From NCBI RefSeq assembly GCF_945873075.1, contig NZ_CAMCBS010000014.1:1-59563 (forward strand): DNA of 59,563 bases, given 5' to 3'. Positions 49,879 through 59,400 of the stretch are shown here, one piece after another. Positions within the stretch are counted from its first letter, which is position 1. Each line of letters opens with the position of its first letter. This stretch comes from an uncultured Moraxella sp. (GTDB lineage: Bacteria; Pseudomonadota; Gammaproteobacteria; Pseudomonadales; Moraxellaceae). The notes under the pieces are model-generated. The model was not told the DNA's origin and did not search any database. It was given only the letters and a program-made list of their open reading frames with translations. Both the position numbers and the translations under genes were made by a program.

Positions 49879-50367
49879 GACGCGCCAGTAATTCTCATAT
49901 CTCTTTTTAAGTTTCCGTCTTTGGTGTTCATATTCTACCAAGAAGGCCGTCCATGGCAACACAAAATCCTTACGAATAGCAACCACCACAAGGTAGCTAA
50001 AATCCATTAAGGCAAGATGGAATCTTTCTTCACCTTTTTTCTTTTCTATCCACCAAGCGATGTCATTGCTCGATTGAGCAGGGTCGAACTTTTCCATGAT
50101 TGGCTTTATCCAGCCAATTCTTTCACAGCGTCTTATGTCAGGTATTCTTTCGGATTCAACTTCACCTTCTGATATCATATGCCAAAAAGTAGCGCTTTTG
50201 TTGTCGCACAAAGGATGTCTTTTTAATTTAACAACATAATTGCCAAACTTAGGCTTCGAATACTCAAAATCCTTTTCAAAAACTTTATACACCACTTCCA
50301 GATATTCATTAGCGGAATAGTCTTGTAACAATATTAAGGGAGGCAACCAACCTGGGTTATCCACCAT
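49867..50367 (-). CDS. 166-residue protein of unknown family, coupled to DUF3800
   Basis: Starts at ATG 50367 (VDNPGWLPPLILLQDY), 11 bases inside the DUF3800 gene; its AAGGAGG ribosome-binding site is encoded by the last DUF3800 codons. Features: an HPLCDNKSATFWHMISEG segment, then ERIPDIRRCERIGWIKPIME, an AWWIEKKKGEERFHLAL strand, YLVVVAIRKDFVLPWTAF and a basic C-terminal helix ending YENYWRVKK. The conserved-looking His, Arg and Thr with alternating strands recall small BECR-fold RNases of the barnase/RelE kind, but this is a pattern impression and not a match. AT-rich compared with the neighbours. Confidence 0.6.
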   Translation of the reverse strand: MVDNPGWLPPLILLQDYSANEYLEVVYKVFEKDFEYSKPKFGNYVVKLKRHPLCDNKSATFWHMISEGEVESERIPDIRRCERIGWIKPIMEKFDPAQSSNDIAWWIEKKKGEERFHLALMDFSYLVVVAIRKDFVLPWTAFLVEYEHQRRKLKKRYENYWRVKKS

Positions 50368-51061
50368 AATAACCTCCTTGCCAATAAAAAATATTGAATT
50401 TTTGTTCACTTGGCAGGGTGCTAGCATGCAGTTGATAACCTGAACGTTCTTTTACTCTATTAATGATAGCTTGTTTAGCCTTATTGCCTTGCAATTTTCG
50501 ATTAAGATAACACAACGAACCAAGCAATAAATCAGCAACTTGCATTTGCTCTACATGATGTGATTCAACAATCTGAACACGCTTGATTTTTTCTTGTTTA
50601 AAATCATACTGACTATTACAAAGAACATCATGCAATTTTCTAACCTTTTCTCCGCTCTGAGTGTCTTTTTTGTCTAAATAAATAAAAGATGTTGCGTTTG
50701 GCTTAATGATATTTTTTAACAATAAAAACATCATTTTATAATACCAGTCATCGTGAATCTGACGATATTTATCGTGATTTATAGATTTTTTATCAATAAT
50801 TACACAACGGAAAGCAAAGTCGTCATCATCAAAGAAATAATCAACAATATCCAAATAAAACTGAGCTTTGGAATTGGATACCTTGCCCCATTTTATTTCA
50901 AAATTTGGATGCAGCCCATGTTTGATTTTTATCTCTCGCAATCTTTTGGCGATCTCTTTGGTTTTATCAACAGGGCAGCTTGTTGCTCCTAAAACCATTA
51001 CACTCATACCATCATTAGGTAGATGGCACGATTCATCACAATAAATATTAAAACTTATCAT
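50357..51061 (-). CDS. DUF3800 protein (RNase H-like fold)
   Basis: A 234-residue protein with DUF3800 hallmarks: the acidic start FNIYCDESCH (Asp9, Glu10), EIKWGKVSN, YLDKKDT near residue 148 and QVADLLLGSLCYLN near residue 190. The family is predicted to have an RNase H-like fold with metal-binding acids, and occurs in phages, mobile elements and defence-like islands; function is not established. It leads a two-gene operon with a nine-bp inverted repeat in its promoter. Confidence 0.88.
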   Translation of the reverse strand: MISFNIYCDESCHLPNDGMSVMVLGATSCPVDKTKEIAKRLREIKIKHGLHPNFEIKWGKVSNSKAQFYLDIVDYFFDDDDFAFRCVIIDKKSINHDKYRQIHDDWYYKMMFLLLKNIIKPNATSFIYLDKKDTQSGEKVRKLHDVLCNSQYDFKQEKIKRVQIVESHHVEQMQVADLLLGSLCYLNRKLQGNKAKQAIINRVKERSGYQLHASTLPSEQKFNIFYWQGGYYGG

Positions 51062-51116
51062 TTGGATTTCCTATTGTTTTTTTTACAATATATAGTATTC
51101 TTACAAAAAAATCTAC

Positions 51117-51145
51117 TAGAAAATCGCTAGATATATGATTTTCTA
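51117..51145. promoter_or_regulatory. Inverted repeat upstream of the DUF3800 operon
   Basis: TAGAAAATC and GATTTTCTA form a perfect nine-bp inverted repeat with an 11-base spacer, 56 bases before the ATG, in an AT-rich promoter region. Likely an operator. Confidence 0.5.
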
Positions 51146-51190
51146 TCAGAAAGCAGATTAGTGCGAATAGTATGCCACATCAGATATGCA

Positions 51191-51281
51191 CATTCCACTC
51201 TTCACGTGACCACTTATTCCACTCTTATTTAACCACCCATAAAAAACCACCAGCCAAGCCAATTTGCTCAACTGATGGTTT
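51191..51281. repeat. Direct repeat, right copy (91 bp), including the tpsB terminator
   Basis: Matches 48980-49071. The ATTCCACTC units are at 51192 and 51216. This copy sits directly downstream of tpsB, where its hairpin works as the terminator. Confidence 0.9.
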
Positions 51282-51282
51282 T
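51242..51282 (-). terminator. Terminator of tpsB
   Basis: On the minus strand AAACCATCAG and CTGGTGGTTT form a stem around a long loop, then six T. It lies 17 bases after the tpsB stop. Confidence 0.65.
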
Positions 51283-51297
51283 GATGTCAACTTGCTT

Positions 51298-53289
51298 TTA
51301 AAAACTCATCCCCAAGCTCACACCACTGACCCAATCTTTGTTGGAAAAACCCGTGGGCTCGCTGATTGCTTTTGAAGTAAAGATGTCATAGTTAAAACTT
51401 AGGTAGGGGTTATTTGTATTTGGTGTGTATTGTCCTTTAATGCCTATGGCAGCACCTGCTAGATGTTGTCCAAGCAATAGCTCATTTTGGCTTTTGTCGT
51501 GGTTAGTGATATAGCCTGCGTCCAGTCCTAGATAGATGGCATGGTTTGATTGGCTGTTTGTTTTGTTTGCCTGCGTATTATTTGTAGTGCTCTGATTATT
51601 TGCTTGTTGTTGATTAAGCCAGTTTGGATAAAAGCTGATATCTTGTCTGATTAGGATACCATTATCCGCAGATAATGAACGCTCCCCATCAAAGCCTCTG
51701 ACGGTGTATCTGCCACCAATAGCCATTTTTAAATCTGGTGTTAGACTGTCTGTAGCGTATTGGGCTTTGAGTGTGGTGCTGTGGATGATGGGCAGTGGTT
51801 TGTTGTTAATGCTTGGGTTGTATTTACTTGTTAGATTGGCGTTTAATTGATAAATGCCAACACGAGCTGAGCCTTCATCAAACAGCTCTTCTGGTGAGGG
51901 TAAGGCATTAAAAGCGGCGGTACCACGCTTATAAGAAATATCGGTGCTTAGGCTATGATTAGCTTGTTTACCAAAAGTGGTCTCATGGCTAATGCCAAAT
52001 AAATACCCTGCGGTTTTACGGGTTTGTACATCAATGATTGTACCATCAATATCACTTTCTTGGGATTTGACATAACCACCAGCATACACATAGCTTTTGC
52101 TATGAGCATCTCTGTGTACCAGATGAGACAGCTTAGCGTTGTATCCACTGGATTTACCGCCATAGATATAATCTTGGGTACTACCTGCTACGGTTTGATG
52201 ATAGGTGTAGCGATTAGCACCTAATTGCAGCACGCTGTTTTTAATCGGCAGTATGAAGCCCGCCCCATAATTCTTAGAGCCTTTGCTCTTATCAGAGGGG
52301 TAATCTTTGTCATCATTGATTTGATTACCCAAATCTCGCCCAAAGCTAAGATAGAATAAATCGTTTAAATTTGCCAAATTATCCACACTAAGTGTCGCCA
52401 CGCCTTGATATTTCCCTGTGGATTTAGAGCCTGAATCATCAATGCTTAGACTGCCACGAATACGGCGGTGTTGGGTATAATCAATTAAAATATCGCTAAT
52501 GCCAATGCCGTTACCAGTAGGTTTATTGTTTTTATTGTTGCCAATTGCTTGTAACTCATCAGACGGTGCAATCTTAAAAGTAGCATCAGCACTTGGCACA
52601 CGTTTAAAATTCTCAAGCGTGGTTTCTAAATCACGGATGTTTAATAGCTTGCCTGGTTGTGTGGTGAGTGCTGTGTCCAAGATAGCAGGCTGAGTGATGG
52701 CAGGATAAGACTGATTGGCTGTGTCTTTGACTGTGTTTTTAACATAGACAGGCACTTTACTATCCGCTGTATTCACCACCACCTGAGCGATTTTACCTGG
52801 GATTAGAGTTAATCTTAGCTCCCCATCCGCCAAATTCTGATTACCTACCATAATACGACTGGTGACATAGCCTTGTTCAATCAAGCGGTTTTGCACACGA
52901 GTGGCAATAGCATTGATGTCAGCAACTGTCATGCACTTGCCTAATACACTGCTGTTGCCCATGATTTCAGGCATGAGTGCAAAGCCAAGCTTGTCTGCAA
53001 AGACAATATCATCTTGGGATAACACTGAATAACCAATCTTATGAATATCAAAGCAAATGGCGTTATCTGCTGTTGGTTGTTCTTGGATTTGGGTGGCGGT
53101 ATCAGCAATACCAACACTAGTATCAATGCCATCCACCACCACACTTGGATTTGGCACCAATTGCTCTAGCAGTGCCTGATTGCGAGAATCTTGAGCTTGG
53201 ATTAGGGTTTGGTTGGTGGTGTTGGCAGAGACGGTGTTATGAACCAAAATTGCAGTAATTGTGGTGGCAAGGATTGTTGGTCTAATCAT
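51298..53289 (-). CDS. Two-partner secretion transporter TpsB (FhaC/ShlB family)
   Basis: A 663-residue outer-membrane protein with a signal peptide ending NTVSA (about residue 22). A long Gln/Asn/Thr-rich linker and two POTRA-like segments (ICFDIHKIGYSVL; VTSRIMVGNQNLADGELRL) lead to a 16-strand barrel. The lid-loop motif VRGF lies at about residue 529, the family signature. Two Asn/Gln/Thr-rich stretches occur in extracellular loops. It exports the TpsA protein encoded divergently 143 bases away. It resembles the MhaC transporter of M. catarrhalis. Confidence 0.92.
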   Translation of the reverse strand: MIRPTILATTITAILVHNTVSANTTNQTLIQAQDSRNQALLEQLVPNPSVVVDGIDTSVGIADTATQIQEQPTADNAICFDIHKIGYSVLSQDDIVFADKLGFALMPEIMGNSSVLGKCMTVADINAIATRVQNRLIEQGYVTSRIMVGNQNLADGELRLTLIPGKIAQVVVNTADSKVPVYVKNTVKDTANQSYPAITQPAILDTALTTQPGKLLNIRDLETTLENFKRVPSADATFKIAPSDELQAIGNNKNNKPTGNGIGISDILIDYTQHRRIRGSLSIDDSGSKSTGKYQGVATLSVDNLANLNDLFYLSFGRDLGNQINDDKDYPSDKSKGSKNYGAGFILPIKNSVLQLGANRYTYHQTVAGSTQDYIYGGKSSGYNAKLSHLVHRDAHSKSYVYAGGYVKSQESDIDGTIIDVQTRKTAGYLFGISHETTFGKQANHSLSTDISYKRGTAAFNALPSPEELFDEGSARVGIYQLNANLTSKYNPSINNKPLPIIHSTTLKAQYATDSLTPDLKMAIGGRYTVRGFDGERSLSADNGILIRQDISFYPNWLNQQQANNQSTTNNTQANKTNSQSNHAIYLGLDAGYITNHDKSQNELLLGQHLAGAAIGIKGQYTPNTNNPYLSFNYDIFTSKAISEPTGFSNKDWVSGVSLGMSF

Positions 53290-53432
53290 AGGTGCATTCC
53301 AGCATCGTATTCAAGAATATTACATATTGTAACTATATAAATACAATCTTGCAAGCTCATCTAAATTACCATTGCTACATTTATACATATTTGTTACAAT
53401 ATTATTGCTATTTATTTTAAAAGGAAATTTTT

Positions 53433-56400
53433 ATGAACCATGTATACAAAACCGTCTTTAACAAATCCACACAGACTTGGATGGCGGTTTGTGAATATGC
53501 TCGTAGTGTTGGTTGTGGCAGTGCAAGTGGTGGCAGCAAATCTGTGACACGAGGCGTAGTTGGTTCTATTACTTTTTTATCCTTTGCAGTACTTATGGCT
53601 TTGCAGTCAGCCCATGCCAACACCCCCACCACCATCATTGCAGATAAATCCGCCGATAAAGCCTTACAGCCGATTGTATTAAATACCGCAAGTGGTGTTG
53701 TGTCTGTTAATATCGCAACCCCCAATGCTCGTGGCTTATCCAATAACCATTACAGCCAGTTTGATGTGGGTAGTACAGGCGCTGTATTAAATAACAACCG
53801 TAAAGCTGTTGATACCCAAATCGCAGGCTTTGTGGCAGCTAACCCCTATATGGCTCGTGGGGAAGCTTCTACCATCTTAAATCAAGTCAATTCCAACAAC
53901 CCAAGTCATTTGAATGGCTTTATTGAAGTGGCAGGTAAAAAGGCGGATGTGATTATCGCAAACCCATCAGGCTTGGTTGTCAATGGTGCTGGGTTTATTA
54001 ATGCTGGCAATGTCCATCTGGCGGCAGCAAATAGCCAAGTTAATCAAGGGCAAGTAACAGGTTATGAAGTTGGCACAGGTCATATTGCTGCTCATGGTAA
54101 ATTAAACCTACAAGGCACCGATTATGCTGCGCTCATTGCCAAGACCGCCCAAATCAATGATGAGATTTATGCAGGCAAACAACTTGATGTTATTCTAGGT
54201 GAAAACAGTGTTAGCCTACAAGATGGCGATTTAACACAACTAACCGCCATCAATAAGCAAACAAGCACGCCATCTGCCAATCAAACCACCAATAAAGAGC
54301 AACAAGGCACCGCCCCAACACTGGCATTAGACATCTCAAATCTTGGCGGAATGTACGCAGGTAAAATCCATCTGATTGGTACAGATAAAGGCTTTGGGGT
54401 GAATAACCAAGGGGTTATCACAGCAACTGGCAAGGGACAACCGCTTGGCACAGGTACACTCACCTTGGACAGCCAAGGCAATCTTGTTAATACCGGTAAA
54501 ATCCTAGCCAAAGATGCTGTCACCATCAACACCCATGATAACACTGCTCAAAACGACGGCACCTTGTTAAGCGAACAAGCTGATATTGCCATTAATACCG
54601 CAAGTCTTAATAACACAGGCATCATTCACAGCACCCAAACCGCCAAGATTGCAGCCAAACAAGCGATTGAAAACCGGGGCAGTGTCTATGGCGGTGTTTT
54701 ACAAGTTCATACGGATAAGCTTAATAACACCGGTCAGCTTATCCAAACTGGCACAGGTAAGCTTGATATCACCACCGATACATTCATCAACACTGATAAA
54801 GCGGTTATCGGTCAAAGTCTGTATGGACAAACCAGTATCCCCGCACCTTCTACCCCAAGTAGTGATCAAAGTGCTGGTAGTATCAGCAATGAGCTGGCAG
54901 ATAATACAGCAGGCAGTACGGGTCATTTGGGGACGGACCCACAGCCGCCTGCTTTAAGTGACTCTGGTGCAAACACTCAAACCAAACCCGTCCCAACTGC
55001 TCGTGGTCATATCACTGCCACGAGCAGTATTCACAACACAGGTAGTCAAGCACTCATCACCGCCACAGGTGATATTGGTATCAGTGCCAATCAAACCAGT
55101 AATACCAAGCAAGCATCGATTGATGTACAAAGCCTAAATACCAACACTCTTGTCAATACTGACAGTAAAATCGCCTTAGATGATATCAATTGGCAATTAA
55201 GCCGCTTTGACAACAGCAAAGGTAGTATCACTGCTAGAAATGGCATGGTGATTGACAGTGGTTCTGATATGATTAATACAGGCGGTCAATTATCTGCCAC
55301 TGGTACTGTGGCGTTATCTGCTGTTGGCGCGCTTGATAATACCCAAGGGGTGATTGTAAGTGGTGGTGATACTGCTATCAGCACTGATGGTGTGAATAAT
55401 CAGGCTGGTACGATCATGAGTACTGGCAATGTATCTATTGCCAGCAAAGATAAGTTAACGAATGATAAAGGCGTCATCTCTGCACAAGCTAATACCACAT
55501 TGAGCGTTGGGACAGCATTGAGCAATCATGATGGCAATATCTTTGGCAATCAACACCTAACCATCTATAGCCAAGATTTGACAAACAGCGGTCAGGTTTA
55601 TGGGGGTAAAAGCACTACCCTGACTACTTCACAGACCCTAAGCAACAGTCAAACAGGACTGATTGCCAGCGGTGGTGATACCACCATCAGCACTCATACC
55701 ATCACTCATGCCGGCAGCATCATTGCTGGCATGGACCGTGAAGGCAAATTAGGGCAGCCTGCCAATCTTAGCATCCAAAGTACGGGCAATCTGGTCAGCA
55801 CAGGCACACACATTGCCACCCAAGCGATGGTGATGACAGGCAACATGCTTGACTTAAGCGATAGTCATAGTGAAGCGGTTAATATCAATCTAAATAGCCA
55901 AACTGATGTCAACACCACCAATGCTACCGCCATTGCTGCTGATACACTACACATCAGCACACCTGGTCAGCTTAATAACACCCAAGGGCAATTGTCCGCC
56001 AAACACCTGATGATTGATGGCAGCAAACTCATCAACCATCAAGGCAATATCAGCCATAGCGGTACGCAGGCACTGACATTAAACTTCAATCAAGGTCTGG
56101 ACAACCGCCAAGGCAATATCAGCAGTAACAGCCAAGTACTGAGCATTAATACAGGTGCCGCCGCTTTAAACAACCAGCAAGGCAGTATTACTCATACAGG
56201 CAGTACGCTGACTGTGAGTACGCAGCATCTAGGCAACCATCAAGGTAAACTACTTAGCACTGGCAATCAAAGTCTTACGGTGGCTACAGATATCAATAAC
56301 TCTGAAGGTGTCATTCAAGCAGATGCTTTAGCAATCAGTGCTCAAAGTATCAATAACCATCAAGGCAAGCTACTTAGCACCGCCAATCAGTCTTTAAGCA

Positions 56401-59400
56401 CCCAAGAGGATATCAATAACCACCAAGGCATCATTCAAGCAAGTGGCTTTACTATTGATGCCAAAGCGTTTAACAACCATCAAGGCAGCGTATTTGCCAC
56501 TGATGAAACAGCACAAAGCCGTATTACATTAACTGGCAATTTAAGTAATAGCAATGGCAATAGCAATGTTGATGCCAATGCCGATACACAAACCGCCACC
56601 ATTGCCACACTAGGCGCTTTGGCCATCAGTGCCAACACGTTGGATAATACAGGACAAATCAGCACCAAAGCCTTAACTGTAGATGCCAATACCATCAACA
56701 ATAGCGGTAGCATCAGCAGTCAAGAAGCAACCAGCATTCAAGCTAAGGATGCGCTTAACAACCGTGCGACAGGCAGTCTGTATGCAGGTACAGATTTGAC
56801 ACTAAACAGCCAAGGACACCTCAGCCATCATGGTAAAGCCTTGGTGGGCAATCGTTTTAGTGCCACCGCTGCCACGCTTGATTTGACCGACTCACACAAT
56901 GAAGCAGACAGCATCAGCTATGACTCTCAAGGCGATATCATCCATCATAATGCCACAAGTTTGGCTGCACAAAACATCCGCATCGACAATACCCAAGGCG
57001 TTTTGAGCAATCAAGCGGGCAATCTGACGGCTAAAACCGTAGATATCCATACTGAATCTTTACAAAATGGTGGGGTGATCACCGCTAAAGAAATGACGAT
57101 TAGCCAAACTAAGGATTATACACACACCAGTAATGATACCTTAACTGCGGATACGCTGACATTCACCACTCAAGGCAACTTTAGCAATCAGCACAGCTTT
57201 GGGGCAACAGATAGCCTAACGCTTACAGCAGCCAGTATCCACAACCACCAAGATGCCACCATTACAAGTAGCAATACCACGCTACATAGCCAAACAAACA
57301 TCACCAACCAAGGCTTAATTAATGGTGATACGACTATCGTTAAAGCCGCAAACACCATCAACAACTTGGCTGGTGGTCGTATCTATGGCACACAACTTGC
57401 GATACAGGCTGATACGCTGAATAATGCGCCAGCAAAAGCTGCCAACCAGCAAACCAATCAAGAAAACGACCATCACACCGCCCCTGTGATTGCTGCAAGA
57501 GAGCGTCTGGACATTGGTGTTAACACCCTAAACAACAACCCCAACCCTGACAGAGCGGGCAAATTCAACGAAGATTTCGACAATCAAGCGTTAATCACAA
57601 GTCTTGGCAGTCTGCACATTGGCGGCAGTCTAGACGACAATCATCATGCCACAGGCAAAGCACAGACGGTGGTCAATAAAGGTGCGACCATCCAGTCTGG
57701 TGGGCAGATGGTGATTGGTGCCAAAACCTTGCTAAACACCAATGCTGACTTTAAAAAGCATACGGTTGAAGTGGTGGCAGAATCTGTTTATGAACAAACG
57801 CTTTACCGTGCTCACAAACAAGCGGACACCATCCCCGCCGCCCAAAAAAGCACTGATGTTGCTGATTTGGGCAACAAGCCAATGGCGGGTTTATTTGACT
57901 GCCCTGAAGGTAGTGAGTGTATTGTCAATTATGATTATGACTCTACGATTTGGTCATACTTTAACATTACAGCACCAGCTGAGCCTGCACCAGTCATTGC
58001 TGTCGAAAACCGCTTGGATGAGCCTGAGCTACCAAAGAATGAAACCGCTGAAAGTTGTGCGTTAGCAGAGGCAAGCAACCAAGCTTGTACACAGTACAAT
58101 GAAGCATTGGCCAATTATACCAAGGTCATGGGTCCTTTATTAAAATGGGAAGAGGACAATGCCGCTGCCATTGAAGCGTTAGAACTGGCTATCAGGGAAT
58201 ATAATCGCCAATTTACCACAAATAAAAGCGATGTTGATTTAGCCCTAAATATCTACACCACCGATGAAGCAAAACTTGGACCAACCAGCAAAAAAGGTGC
58301 GCCAGATGGTGCTTTGTATGTCAAAGACGCCAATGGTAATTTCCACTTTGTTACCGAAGAGGTAGATGTCATTACTACTGACTTTGTCGTCTATGAAGAT
58401 AAAACCCTAGCTTCTGACCCAGCTCGTATGGTAGCAGGACAAAATCTTGCCATACATGGCGACACTCTGATTAATGATAAAAGCCAAATGAATGCAGGTG
58501 CAGGCTTTGCAGTGATTGGCGATACTGTCATTCAAACACCTGACAATGGCTTGTATGGTGAAAAAACCAAAGTCACCGAAAATGGTCGCTTTACCCGATA
58601 TAGCGTATTTCCCTCGGGAATTAACCGCCACAAGCGCAGAGCAATTGGTGGTGGCAGCTTTACACAATCCTTTGCGCCACTAGCAACATATGAGCTCCCC
58701 ATCTTAAACGCCACCATCAACAAAACCCCATCGGTCATAACAATTGACCAATCAGCCCTAGCCAGTGGTGATGTGGAGACAGTGCTTGCTGCTTTAAAAG
58801 CCAATCAAGCTGCCTTATCCCTTGATGCTCAGCAACAGCTATCAAAGCTACTTGCTGCCAAAGAGCAAGGGCAAGCTGTTGATGAAGCAATCTTATCAGA
58901 GTTGACCAAAGCATTGTCCCAAAGCGTTGATGCTAAACAGGTCTCTGTGATCAGTGCCGACTTCTCACAGCTGACCATCCCTAGCTCAGCTTTGTACATC
59001 ATCAATGCCGACGACCCCAATCTGCCACTGATTCAAACTGACCCTGCGTTCACCGATTACAAACAGTGGCTATCGTCTGATTATATGCTAAAAGCCCTAC
59101 AATCAGACCCAAATCACATCCACAAGCGCCTATCTGATGGCTATGGTGAGCAACAGCGCATTAAAGATCAGTATTATCACTTAACAGGCAGAAACATCAA
59201 CACCGATTACCGCAGTAACGAAGAAGCCTATAAAGCCTTGATGGATAATGGCATCACAGCAGCCAAAGCCTTCGGCTACACGCTTGGCACTGCACTCACC
59301 GCCGAGCAGATGGCAAACTTAACCACCGACATCGTTTGGCTGGTTAAACAGTCCATTACCTATACCACCAAAGACAAAGATGGTAATAGCATCACCAAAA

